Source: Bacteroidales bacterium (GTDB lineage Bacteria; Bacteroidota; Bacteroidia; Bacteroidales; UBA932). Taken from it: 64,000 bases of DNA. The stretch is from the NCBI GenBank assembly GCA_017477465.1, contig JAFUVU010000007.1, forward strand, positions 1 through 64,000, given 5' to 3'. A model generated the notes under the pieces. That model was not told the origin of the DNA and did not search any database. It saw only the letters and a list, made by a program, of their open reading frames with translations. Shown here in pieces: positions 1-8,243 of the stretch (position 1 is its first letter; each line of letters starts with the position of its first letter). Made by a program: the position numbers and the translations under genes.

Positions 1-126
1 AGAGCATTGAACAGCTACTACCAGGTAACTGGACGCCACTATTGACTACTACCCGGTAGTACCACGCAAATAACTACTATTAGCCGCCACTACCCGGTAC
101 TTCCCGAGAGTGGCGGCTAATGTACT
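1..126. repeat. Left-edge non-coding stretch with short palindromes and a 12-bp inverted repeat
   Basis: No gene is visible here. A perfect 12-bp inverted repeat pairs 80-91 with 109-120 around a 17-nt loop and ends just past the stop codon of the minus-strand gene at 127. It is therefore placed like a terminator hairpin, though no T-rich tract follows it on the minus strand. A 13-bp palindrome (ACTACC-C-GGTAGT) lies at 48-60. The core ACTACC(A/C)GGTA recurs near 16-27, 48-58 and 90-99. The stretch is cut by the window edge. Confidence 0.5.
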
Positions 127-1491
127 TTATCGGATGCTTACGTACTGGTTGTAGATTGAGCCGTACATTTGGCCAAGTACTTCCAGGTAGGGCTGGCCTT
201 CGAAGACCGTGGTGCGATAAACAGTGTTATCAACCATATAGTATTCGATTCCGTTCATTACAATGATCTCATAATCATCGGGCAGCGAGGTAACCAGGGC
301 GCCTGCAGGAGGGACGATGGTGGAATACACGCCGGAAGCGGAGATTGTGTAGAAAACACCGTCCTGATAGTAGTAATTGGAGTTTGCGTAAGCATAACTC
401 TGTACCAGGCCCAGTTTTTCTGCCAATTCGTAGGCGGTCAGTGCGCGGCTGGAATTGAGGGCGTATGCGGCATTCTGAGCGGCGATGCGGGCATTCTGCT
501 GCGCAATGATAAGGTTCTGGCGTGCAATTACATTGTAATAATCGAACGTTCTGCTGTAGGTGCGGTAAGTATCGCAGTAATAGGCGAAACGGATGGTGTT
601 CAAGATAGCCCTGTCGATAGCCCTCTCAAGAGGAGTGCCGAAAGGAGGACGGCAAACGACATACGCGCCACCATAGCTGCGGTAGTAGATACCGTTGTAG
701 AAATAGTAGTCGATTCCCCAATGGCTGATTCGACGCCAGGTCGGAGGCAGGCTGGTGATCCGATATCCGTAATAGTGAGGATGGTCTCCCCAGAAATAGC
801 CGGGACGGTCCCAAGGCATCGGATCCCTTTGACGGGGAGCAATGCGCATGATATTGTGAGAATCGTCCACCCTCATGTAGTCGTTGTAACGGTAGTTGCC
901 GCCAGCGTCACGGTAAACCTCTTTTTCCTGGGCCGACTGTGCACCGGCATCACTGCCAAGGCCGCTGCGGCTTACGTTGGAAGAACGGACGGTGGTACCG
1001 GTGACGGTATTTGCACCGCTGCTGGAACTTGAACGTACAGTAGAGCCGACGGCCGAAGAAGAACTGCCGGTCGATCCGCTTGAACGTACGGTCGTCCCTG
1101 AAGAAGAGCTGCTCGAACGGACGGAACTGCCGCTGGAACGGACGGTACTACCGCTGGAACGGGCGGTGGAGCCGGAAGAACGGGTGGTGGTACCCGACTG
1201 GCTTACAGTGCCGCTGGAACGTGTAGTGGTACCGGAAGAGCGGGTGGTGGTACCGCTTGAACGGGTGGTTGTGCCCGACTGGCTTACCGATCCACTTGAA
1301 CGGGTGGTTGTGCCCGACTGGCTTACGCTGCCGCTGGAGCGGGTAGTGGTGCCGGAAGAGCGAGTGGTGGTACCGCTTGAACGGGTGGTTGTGCCGCCCG
1401 AGGAACGGGCTGTCTGCGAGAATGTATCAGGTGCCACGAGCATGGTCATAGCTAAGACAATCGATGTGGCAAGGGTGTAAATCCGTCTCAT
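127..1491 (-). CDS. DUF6515-like exported protein with Arg-Ser-Ser-Gly repeats
   Basis: An exported protein of 454 residues and unknown function. The first 26 residues look like a signal peptide ending FSQ. Residues 28-176 are low complexity and built from TTTRSSG and SVSQSG units. The remainder is Tyr-rich, with a YYFYNGIYYR motif and a following RPPFG segment that resemble DUF6515 proteins of Bacteroidota. The helical stretch with IARQNLIIAQQNARIAAQNA may form a short coiled coil. I chose the ATG at 1491 because it begins the signal peptide; the 29 upstream codons would overlap the preceding gene. It lies 19 bp after the muramidase gene and is probably co-transcribed with it. A surface or periplasmic location is inferred. 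Confidence 0.75.
   Translation of the reverse strand: MRRIYTLATSIVLAMTMLVAPDTFSQTARSSGGTTTRSSGTTTRSSGTTTRSSGSVSQSGTTTRSSGSVSQSGTTTRSSGTTTRSSGTTTRSSGTVSQSGTTTRSSGSTARSSGSTVRSSGSSVRSSSSSSGTTVRSSGSTGSSSSAVGSTVRSSSSSGANTVTGTTVRSSNVSRSGLGSDAGAQSAQEKEVYRDAGGNYRYNDYMRVDDSHNIMRIAPRQRDPMPWDRPGYFWGDHPHYYGYRITSLPPTWRRISHWGIDYYFYNGIYYRSYGGAYVVCRPPFGTPLERAIDRAILNTIRFAYYCDTYRTYSRTFDYYNVIARQNLIIAQQNARIAAQNAAYALNSSRALTAYELAEKLGLVQSYAYANSNYYYQDGVFYTISASGVYSTIVPPAGALVTSLPDDYEIIVMNGIEYYMVDNTVYRTTVFEGQPYLEVLGQMYGSIYNQYVSIR
964..1410 (-). repeat. Degenerate tandem repeats encoding TTTRSSG/SVSQSG units
   Basis: About 450 bp inside the DUF6515-like gene is made of imperfect 18- and 21-bp direct repeats. On the plus strand words such as CGGGTGGTGGTACC recur many times. 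All unit lengths are multiples of three, so copy-number change would keep the reading frame. Confidence 0.8.
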
Positions 1492-1510
1492 AGCATCTTT
1501 GTTTTTAGGG

Positions 1511-2749
1511 TTAACGATATAAATAATAGTTTTGTGAAAGCGTCCGGAAGTTTTGGGTGTCCTTGTTCCAATAATCAACGATATCGCTCACTTTCAAACG
1601 CTTTCCGAAAGTAGTTCTTACATAATCCGTACCACAAATAATATCGAGCATACGGGTTTTCTTCATAGGATACGGGCTATGCTCGGGATAAAGCTCATTT
1701 ACAGCCTGCATCACATAGAACTGAAGAAGAGTGACGGGAGCCTTTTCGTAATCGGTAAAGAAGAACTGCACTCCATGAAGAAGCTTTCCCTGAAGGCTGC
1801 CTGCCATCGGCTTGTAATGGATGGTGCGGAATGCGACTCCTTCAAGTGCATAGCTATCAAGCTTTTCCTTCAGGGCATCGGCATCAATCCATTCTGCCGC
1901 AAAGGTTTCGAAAGGAATCGTGTAGCCTACGCCGGTATTGATATGGCCGAATTCGCCGCATATTCCGGATGCGGGATAATGAAGGGCCGATTCAATCGAA
2001 GGGATGTTCGGCGAAGGCAGCACCCAGGGCAGGCCTGTGTCCTGAAACAGCATCCAGCGATGCCAGCCGCGCATAGGGATTACATTCAATCGGCATTTTA
2101 GGGGCTTCTGGTCGCCTTTTTGGCCGCAGTTCAGACCTTCTTCGTTGATGAGGCCGGCAAGTTCTGCGACTGTAAGGCCATAGACGAAGGGGATGCGGAA
2201 TTCGCTGACAAAGGAGAAGAAGCCGTCCTCTACGCATGGACCTTCTATCTTGTACCCGCCGAGGGGGTTGGGACGATCCAGGACGAGGACTTCGATATCG
2301 GCCTTGGCGCAGGCTCGCATTACAAGGCCGAGGGTGGAGATGAAAGTATAGCAACGCGTACCGACATCCTGGATATCGTACACCATAACATCAACTCCTT
2401 TAAGCATTTCCGGCGTGGGCTCGCGGCTGCTGCCATAGAGTGAGTAAACGGGAAGACCTGTTTTTGCATCCACGCCGCCTGCCACATGATCTCCTGCGTA
2501 CGCATCGCCCCTTACTCCATGCTCGGGGCCGTACAGTGCCACAAGGTTCACCTCGGGAGCTTCGAACAGGATGTCAATGGTTGAACGGAGGTTACGATCG
2601 ACGCCGCTGGGATTGGTCACCAGCCCCACTCGCTTCCCTTGAAGTTCCTCGAAGCCCCTTTCACGCAGCACCTCGATTCCGGTAAGCACCTGCGAGTGCA
2701 TCTCCCCTGCAAAAAGGCAGACCAGAAGCAAAACGATCATTTTTTTCAT
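1511..2749 (-). CDS. namZ: Exo-beta-N-acetylmuramidase NamZ family (DUF1343)
   Basis: A secreted 412-residue protein of the DUF1343 family. Characterised members (NamZ) release N-acetylmuramic acid from the non-reducing end of peptidoglycan fragments during murein recycling. Residues 1-20 form a signal peptide (MKKMIVLLLV..HSQ). The family motif GPEHGVRG is at about 74-81, followed by DIQDVGTRCYT near 125-134. The length is normal for the family. The ATG at 2749 starts the signal peptide; eight codons upstream add nothing. It lies downstream of murI on the same strand, with a hairpin at 2784-2816 between them. The wall-recycling role fits its neighbours, while the exact substrate is inferred from the family. 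Confidence 0.88.
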   Translation of the reverse strand: MKKMIVLLLVCLFAGEMHSQVLTGIEVLRERGFEELQGKRVGLVTNPSGVDRNLRSTIDILFEAPEVNLVALYGPEHGVRGDAYAGDHVAGGVDAKTGLPVYSLYGSSREPTPEMLKGVDVMVYDIQDVGTRCYTFISTLGLVMRACAKADIEVLVLDRPNPLGGYKIEGPCVEDGFFSFVSEFRIPFVYGLTVAELAGLINEEGLNCGQKGDQKPLKCRLNVIPMRGWHRWMLFQDTGLPWVLPSPNIPSIESALHYPASGICGEFGHINTGVGYTIPFETFAAEWIDADALKEKLDSYALEGVAFRTIHYKPMAGSLQGKLLHGVQFFFTDYEKAPVTLLQFYVMQAVNELYPEHSPYPMKKTRMLDIICGTDYVRTTFGKRLKVSDIVDYWNKDTQNFRTLSQNYYLYR

Positions 2750-2783
2750 GGCACGTATCTTATTATCAATCAATCATTTCCTG

Positions 2784-2816
2784 AAATCAAGTGTGTCTTT
2801 TTGCCACACTTGATTT
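2784..2816 (-). terminator. Hairpin between murI and namZ
   Basis: A perfect 12-bp stem pairs 2784-2795 with 2805-2816 around a 9-nt loop, just after the murI stop codon on the minus strand. The T-tract is weak, so it may be a leaky terminator or an RNA-processing hairpin separating murI from namZ. Confidence 0.5.
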
Positions 2817-2829
2817 TCATAATTTATTG

Positions 2830-3594
2830 TTAGTCAGTTGGTTGTGTGACTAGGGGTAGGAGGGTTTTTAGGGGGGACGGGGAGCCTGAGGCTTGAAGGC
2901 TCAGGGAGAAGGGGCCCTGGCCGATAGGGACGTTTCTTTCCTGAAGGACACGGAGGGTCTGGCGGGCAACGGCGGGAGCCGGGTCTATCACCTGGACGCC
3001 GGGACCGGCCACCCGCTCGATAACGGGCCGCAGGAAAGGATAATGGGTGCAGCCAAGGACGATAATGTCGGCCCCTTGGTCCAGAAGCGGTTGTACGGAT
3101 GCGCGGACTGTGGCCTCTGTCTCCGGGCCGTCCAGTTTGCCACCCTCGACAAGTTCGACAAAGCCTTGCCCCACATGTTCCGCTATCTTTACCCCGTCTT
3201 CATACAGACCTCTCATTTTCAAGTATTTGGAGCCTTTGAGCGTACCAGCCGTAGCAAGCACGCCTATAACGCCGCTGCGAGTCCCAAGCGCCGCCGGTTT
3301 CACCGCAGGCTCCATGCCGATAAAAGGCACGGAAGGATATTCCCGGCGAAGGGTGGCGATAGCGGCAGCCGTAGCGGTATTGCAGGCCACGACGATGATA
3401 TCGGCCCCTTGCTGCAAAAGACTGTCGCTTATGAATCTGGCCCTGTCCTGAATATATTGGGCCGATTTATCCCCATACGGGCAGTGGGCGTTGTCGGCGA
3501 AAAAGATATAGCGCTCGTTGGGGAGCAATTTGACAAGCTCCTTATAGACGGAAAGCCCGCCGCAGCCGGAATCGAATATGCCTATGCTTGCCAT
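2830..3594 (-). CDS. murI: Glutamate racemase
   Basis: Converts L-glutamate to D-glutamate in the cytoplasm, the substrate of MurD for peptidoglycan stem peptides. The 254-residue protein has the family features: DSGCGGLS at 8-15, the two catalytic cysteines in VACNTA (C71) and GCTHYPF (C182), and H184 after the second. The last 20 residues are a variable tail. The start codon lies inside the 3' end of the upstream DUF4922 gene (13-bp overlap in another frame), so translation is probably coupled. Its role matches the Mur ligase cluster at the far right of the window. Confidence 0.97.
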   Translation of the reverse strand: MASIGIFDSGCGGLSVYKELVKLLPNERYIFFADNAHCPYGDKSAQYIQDRARFISDSLLQQGADIIVVACNTATAAAIATLRREYPSVPFIGMEPAVKPAALGTRSGVIGVLATAGTLKGSKYLKMRGLYEDGVKIAEHVGQGFVELVEGGKLDGPETEATVRASVQPLLDQGADIIVLGCTHYPFLRPVIERVAGPGVQVIDPAPAVARQTLRVLQERNVPIGQGPFSLSLQASGSPSPLKTLLPLVTQPTD

Positions 3595-5144
3595 GATTCA
3601 AGAATTTGTCCCCAGGTTTCATCTACTGCTTCGCGGGCGCTGGAATCGGCCGCTTCCGTAAGGCCGATGTATGAATAGCAATGCGAGCCGGCACATACAT
3701 CATAGGCCGAATGGGCCGGAACTTCGCCTGACACTTCCGGAGCGCTGCGATGTTCCAAATATGTAATCAAGGAAGGCGTGCCGACAAGCTGAGGACCGCC
3801 GGCACAATGGCGGCTGTTCTTTCTGAGAGCCACCTGGCGCATGAGCCAAGTACGGATTTCGATACATTTTTGCCGACGGCTTTCTTCCGGCAGCAGCGAC
3901 ACCACGCTTAAGAGGTAATCCTCTGCTCCTACGATGTTTACCGCTTGCACCTGCCCTTTATGCACTATCAGTTTGAGGGTGCCGGCATAGCGCCTTGGAC
4001 CGTCAGATGCATAGACGATGAAGGAAGGTTCGGCAAAAAGGGTGGAGATTGTGGCGGCCTCGAACACCAGTTCGTCGTACAGGGCGCCGCCATAGTCGAT
4101 CTTTCCTTCCCGGTAGGAGACTTTCTGCGGGCCGGCACCGTCGGAGATTATCTCGAAACGCACTTGAGAAGAAGAGCAAATGCCCACTTCAATCCTTGGC
4201 TGTTGACGCACAAGACGCCAGAGAAGGCGCTTTTCCTCCGCTTCCGTGAGGGTGACATCGGCATATATTTCCTGAAGGAGGGACGGGGTGATGCGGTCGA
4301 AATCTTCTTCCTTCGGCACCACCACAAAGCCGGCCATGTCAACTGCGCCGGGGGTTATGGACACTGAGTCCGCCTGATTAAGGCAGGCCGGGCGGGCCGA
4401 GCTTCGCATTATTACGACGGCGCGGTACTCCCCTTCGCTGCAATAGGTGAAAGCGTTGAAGCGGGGCTCGGTTTCTTCCGCCACGAGATTCAGGCAGTCG
4501 AGAAGGCGGTAGAACTGCTTTGCCATCGACTTTGACGTGGCCGACCGCAGCAGGAACACTCCCCTGTTGAAACGCTTGTAATGATACAGCTGAGCATCCC
4601 GCACAGAGTCTATGAATTCCAGTTCTTCGGAATCGGGCTTAAAACCTGCGGCCAGGCCTCTCAGAAGGCGGTCGGCCGCTCTTTCCAATGGCATATAGCC
4701 TTTGGGGCAGGCCTGGAAGTGGGCATGGCCCGGTACTGAAGTGCCGCTATTGGGGCTATTGTAGAAGACGATATAATTGTCCAGCTTTGCCGCCAGGTCC
4801 AGCATATCGGGGAAACGGTGCCAGATTGTCTGAGGAACGTGAGTATCCCTGGTAATTACCAGATGATTGGGAAAAATAGGAGCCCTGTTAACAAGAATAT
4901 TGTATTTGCGCCCCTTGCGGCCTTCGAATGGAAGGGTGTGCTGATGCTCCATGTAGTTTTCTTCGCACAGGGGGCAGCCATGGTCGAAGATTGGAAGTCT
5001 GCCGGGATTGGACTGCAGGGTTACCAGCATTCCGCCGATGGGCAAGGTACGGGTACGGGCGCTTTTCAGAGCCCTGTATTTGGCAGCTACTGCCGGCCAG
5101 ACAGACAACTGGTCGTGAACGAATTTATCTATATCTTCAGCCAT
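3582..5144 (-). CDS. DUF4922 HIT-like protein with degraded SpoIID-like C-terminus
   Basis: A 520-residue two-part protein. The N-terminal half matches DUF4922: CPLC at 57-60 and the HxHxQ motif HAHFQ at 140-144 typical of the GalT/HIT nucleotidyltransferase fold, suggesting nucleotide-sugar or nucleotide phosphorylase chemistry (inferred). Residues from about 375 resemble a SpoIID/LytB domain (GAEDYLLSVVS, RTWLMRQ, YDVCAGSHC, AVDETWGQIL). The Ser-Glu-Met catalytic segment is missing and the protein stops at ETWGQILESWQA, where the usual final Cys-Gly-Gly part should follow. I chose the ATG at 5144; another ATG at 5165 adds seven residues. A TATCTTTA box (5152-5159) lies directly upstream. 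It overlaps murI by 13 bp. Confidence 0.75.
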   Translation of the reverse strand: MAEDIDKFVHDQLSVWPAVAAKYRALKSARTRTLPIGGMLVTLQSNPGRLPIFDHGCPLCEENYMEHQHTLPFEGRKGRKYNILVNRAPIFPNHLVITRDTHVPQTIWHRFPDMLDLAAKLDNYIVFYNSPNSGTSVPGHAHFQACPKGYMPLERAADRLLRGLAAGFKPDSEELEFIDSVRDAQLYHYKRFNRGVFLLRSATSKSMAKQFYRLLDCLNLVAEETEPRFNAFTYCSEGEYRAVVIMRSSARPACLNQADSVSITPGAVDMAGFVVVPKEEDFDRITPSLLQEIYADVTLTEAEEKRLLWRLVRQQPRIEVGICSSSQVRFEIISDGAGPQKVSYREGKIDYGGALYDELVFEAATISTLFAEPSFIVYASDGPRRYAGTLKLIVHKGQVQAVNIVGAEDYLLSVVSLLPEESRRQKCIEIRTWLMRQVALRKNSRHCAGGPQLVGTPSLITYLEHRSAPEVSGEVPAHSAYDVCAGSHCYSYIGLTEAADSSAREAVDETWGQILESWQA

Positions 5145-5179
5145 AACCTTGTAAAGATACGGCATTTTTGGAAGAAAAC

Positions 5180-5770
5180 CTATAACAGAGCCAGAAGTCG
5201 CTCCTTGATTTTTGGAAATTCGTATTCGAAAGTGGGGGTTATGATTCCTTTGCCGAAGGATTCCTCCAGCTCCGGTATGCTCCACCACTTGCCTTCGGTA
5301 ACTTCCGGATTATCGGGATGAAGCTCCGGATGGCCGACCGTGGCATACACCAACACAAATTCCCTGTCCCTGCGGGTATCATATTCAAAGGTATCCAGCA
5401 AAATGGGATTGAAAGCCTGAAGCCCCAGTTCCTCGTCCGCTTCTCGGTATAAGGATTCCAGGGCAAGTTCGCCATAGGACACATGACCGCCCACTGCCAT
5501 ATCCCAGCAACCCGGGTAGCGATGTTTCAGCATTGAGCGCTTCTGCAGATAGATATTGCTCTGATGGTCGATTATATGCAGATGCACAACCGGATGCAGC
5601 CCCCGGAAGCCGCCATGGCACCACGCACGGCTTGCCTGCCCGTACACCAGCCCGCTGGGTTCAATCAGCGGCAACATTTCCCCCTTTGTAAAAGGGCTGA
5701 GGCCCGGATGGTCAATCGATGGCCTGGGATATACCGGGGCGGGTTCGGAAGGGTAAACCAGATCGAACAT
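5180..5770 (-). CDS. NUDIX hydrolase (IPP-isomerase-like subgroup)
   Basis: A 196-residue cytoplasmic NUDIX protein. The NUDIX box runs from G95 to L117 and fits GX5EX7REUXEEXGU: G95, E101, R109-E110, then ADEELGL. The N-terminal part, with HGGFRGLHPVVHLHI, resembles the Idi-like or diphosphatase group (COG1443 type). The substrate cannot be told from sequence. The start is 3 bp after the stop of the AspT-family transporter, so it belongs to the same transcript. The DUF4922 gene follows after 35 bp. Confidence 0.88.
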   Translation of the reverse strand: MFDLVYPSEPAPVYPRPSIDHPGLSPFTKGEMLPLIEPSGLVYGQASRAWCHGGFRGLHPVVHLHIIDHQSNIYLQKRSMLKHRYPGCWDMAVGGHVSYGELALESLYREADEELGLQAFNPILLDTFEYDTRRDREFVLVYATVGHPELHPDNPEVTEGKWWSIPELEESFGKGIITPTFEYEFPKIKERLLALL

Positions 5771-5773
5771 GGC

Positions 5774-7459
5774 TTATGCAAAAGCTATCAGAATCAGAAC
5801 CTGCGCCACCAGCACTCTCATGAACATTGAAAGCGGATAAACAGTGGCGTAATTAACTGACGTATAGTCGCTTCCGTACATGCCTTGAGCAAAGGCCAAT
5901 ACCGGAGGATTAGTGCACGAACCGCTGATGAGACCGCAGATCTGGTAGAAGTTAAGATGGCAGAGAGCGCGGGCTACAATGAAGGTGATGCACAGAGGCA
6001 CCAGCGTGATGATGGCGCCGTAAAGAATCCACCAGTAACCACCGCCTACGATCGAGCTCCAGAAATTACCGCCGGCACCGATACCAACGGCAGCCAGGAA
6101 GAGAGAAATACCAATTTCCCTGATCATCAGATTGGCGCTGGTGGTGGTGTAGGTGGTGATTTTATATTTAGGGCCGAAGTGGCCTAAAAGTATGGCGATA
6201 ATAAGCGGACCGCCGGCAAGTCCGAGTTTGATGGCCTGGGGAATGCCAGGGAAACGGATAGGAATGGATCCGAAGATGATTCCGATTACGATGCCGAGGA
6301 AAATAGGCACCAGATTGGGCTTGTTGAGAGCGTCATTGGAGTTACCCACCTTTTCTGCCAGATGTTCGATGTTTGAGACGCTGCCTACGCACATGAGGCC
6401 GTCGCCCATCTGGATGTAAAGGTCCGGGCTTGCCACCAGCTCAACGCCTGCACGGATGACGCGCGTGACGCTAACGCCGTATGCCGAGCGGAAGTGAAGG
6501 TCCTTGAGTTTCTTGCCGGTGAGCGAGCTCTTGGTCACCACTATGCGGCGGGTTACCATATTGTGGTCTTTGCCCCGCCAATCGGCAACGTGAAGGGGAA
6601 CTTCCTGGCCGAAGAGGATGCGGATTTTGTCAACTTCGTTCTGGGAGGTGACGATAAGCAGCTTGTCGCCTTCATTCAGGACTGTGTCCGCTTTCGGGAA
6701 AATCACATCTTCGCCCTTCATGATGCGGGAGACCACGAAATCGCCTCCGAAGCCGCTCAGTATATCGTGCAGGTTTTTGCCGAAGATAGCGGGATTCTCC
6801 ACTGCGACGTGCATGCGGCGGGCATGGTCTTTCTGATTTTCGGCACTTTGCAGGGTCTCAAGCTCTTTCTGAGGGTCTATCTTGAAGATTGCCTTGAAGA
6901 CGATAATGATGAGGATGACGCCCAAAACGCCGATAGGATAAGCTACGGCATAGCCGGACGCGAGGTCGCCTGCCGCCTGACCGGCTGCAAGGGCGCTGCT
7001 ACCGTGAGCGACCGACGCATCGATGAAAGTCTGCTGAGCGGCACCAAGGCCGGGAGTATTTGTAACGGCACCGGACATGACGCCCACCATAGTGGGAATA
7101 TCTTCCCCGGAGACCGTGGATATGACAAATGCAAGGACTGCAGCCAGCAGGATGTTCATCACTGCCAGAAGATTCATCTTCACTCCGCCGCTTTTGAAGG
7201 AGTGGAAAAAGCCGGGACCAACCTGCAGGCCGATGGAAAAGACAAAGAGAATGAGACCGAACTCTTTGACAAAGTTCAGGACGTCCAAATCGGCCTGGAA
7301 GCCCAGGTGGCCCATCAGGATGCCCAGGAACAGAATCCAGGTGGAGCCGAGGGAAATACCCTTTATTTTGAAGCGACCCAGATACAGTCCGCCGCCGATA
7401 ACAAACGCAAGTAACAGGATGGTATGGGCGACGCCATAGCCGAAAAACAAGTCATGCAT
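5774..7459 (-). CDS. AspT/YidE-YbjL family transporter with two RCK_C domains
   Basis: An inner-membrane protein of 561 residues with the family layout: about five membrane helices (1-190), two tandem TrkA-C (RCK_C) domains in the cytoplasm at about 215-285 and 303-375, then five or six more helices. Both membrane halves carry the duplicated motif seen in the aspartate:alanine antiporter family (AVTNTPGLGAAQ near 128 and ISGSCTNPPVLAFA near 520). The family includes AspT of Tetragenococcus, but most members, such as YidE and YbjL, have unknown substrates. It starts 3 bp after the thioesterase stop and ends 3 bp before the NUDIX start. Confidence 0.88.
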   Translation of the reverse strand: MHDLFFGYGVAHTILLLAFVIGGGLYLGRFKIKGISLGSTWILFLGILMGHLGFQADLDVLNFVKEFGLILFVFSIGLQVGPGFFHSFKSGGVKMNLLAVMNILLAAVLAFVISTVSGEDIPTMVGVMSGAVTNTPGLGAAQQTFIDASVAHGSSALAAGQAAGDLASGYAVAYPIGVLGVILIIIVFKAIFKIDPQKELETLQSAENQKDHARRMHVAVENPAIFGKNLHDILSGFGGDFVVSRIMKGEDVIFPKADTVLNEGDKLLIVTSQNEVDKIRILFGQEVPLHVADWRGKDHNMVTRRIVVTKSSLTGKKLKDLHFRSAYGVSVTRVIRAGVELVASPDLYIQMGDGLMCVGSVSNIEHLAEKVGNSNDALNKPNLVPIFLGIVIGIIFGSIPIRFPGIPQAIKLGLAGGPLIIAILLGHFGPKYKITTYTTTSANLMIREIGISLFLAAVGIGAGGNFWSSIVGGGYWWILYGAIITLVPLCITFIVARALCHLNFYQICGLISGSCTNPPVLAFAQGMYGSDYTSVNYATVYPLSMFMRVLVAQVLILIAFA

Positions 7460-7462
7460 AGT

Positions 7463-8209
7463 TTAGAACTCCATTTTTACAACAAAGCAGGACTTGTCGT
7501 CCACTTTGCCTTCTACATACCAGGTTGCATCTTCCCTATAGCGGAAGAAATGAACCGTCTCACCGGCCGTAGTTTCTTTGTTGAAATTGATATACAGGTC
7601 TTTAATGGGCTTTTTGGCATCCTCGTAGGGGATATGGTCCATTGCCCATACAACGTAGCGTGCATTATTGGTGTGCCCTATCAGGTCTATGTCTGAAAAG
7701 GCTACAAGGTGCTCACCTGCAGGCTCTGCCTCCACGCCTTTTGGGAAAGTGACCTTGGGGGCCGGTTCTTCGATGGCATTATCGACCTCGTAATCCACGG
7801 AGAGGAATTGGGCAAGGTCCTCCGGGCGGACGAAACGGCGGGTGCGCTCGTCTATCACTACCCAGGAACTGGTTGCCGATACCATTTTGTTTCCCTGACT
7901 GTCCGTGAGGTCGAAATCTCGCATGTAGAACAGCCCGGCCGATCCTTTGTGCCAGGTATAGAGTTTCACAAGATCCCTCCATGCGGGGGCATTGTGAAAG
8001 TGAAGGTGCATACGGGAAAGTACCCACGCAATGTGATGAATGTGAAGGGTGTCGTAGCCGAAGCCTAGTTCCTGCGCCGCCCAATATGCGATTTCCTGAG
8101 CCAGGTCCATAAAGGCCGCGGGCTTCAGAATCGTTTCCTGGTTGGTTTGATAACAGGGGATGCAGATATCCTGGCGGAACTTGTATCCTTCACGGCTCAC
8201 AGGGGTCAT
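7463..8209 (-). CDS. Acyl-ACP thioesterase (FatA/FatB-like)
   Basis: Hydrolyses acyl-ACP to free fatty acid in the cytoplasm, ending fatty acid synthesis. The 248-residue protein has two hot-dog halves. The second contains DIDLIGHTNNARYVVWAMD, the family's conserved Asn/His-containing stretch (HTNNARY). The length fits bacterial members. I chose the ATG at 8209 (MTPVSREGYKF) because upstream codons run into the preceding gene. A possible promoter box TAACTTCG at 8233-8240, with CTTG 20 bp before it, lies in the 3' end of the HU-like gene. It heads the thioesterase, transporter, NUDIX and DUF4922 series. Confidence 0.88.
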   Translation of the reverse strand: MTPVSREGYKFRQDICIPCYQTNQETILKPAAFMDLAQEIAYWAAQELGFGYDTLHIHHIAWVLSRMHLHFHNAPAWRDLVKLYTWHKGSAGLFYMRDFDLTDSQGNKMVSATSSWVVIDERTRRFVRPEDLAQFLSVDYEVDNAIEEPAPKVTFPKGVEAEPAGEHLVAFSDIDLIGHTNNARYVVWAMDHIPYEDAKKPIKDLYINFNKETTAGETVHFFRYREDATWYVEGKVDDKSCFVVKMEF

Positions 8210-8243
8210 AACACTACTACTTTTTTGCGCCGCGAAGTTAACA

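Noticed and set aside
977..1480. Plus-strand open frame of 167 codons rich in ERTVVP repeats
   Set aside because: It is the antisense reading of the Ser-rich repeat tract in the minus-strand gene; no promoter or family match.
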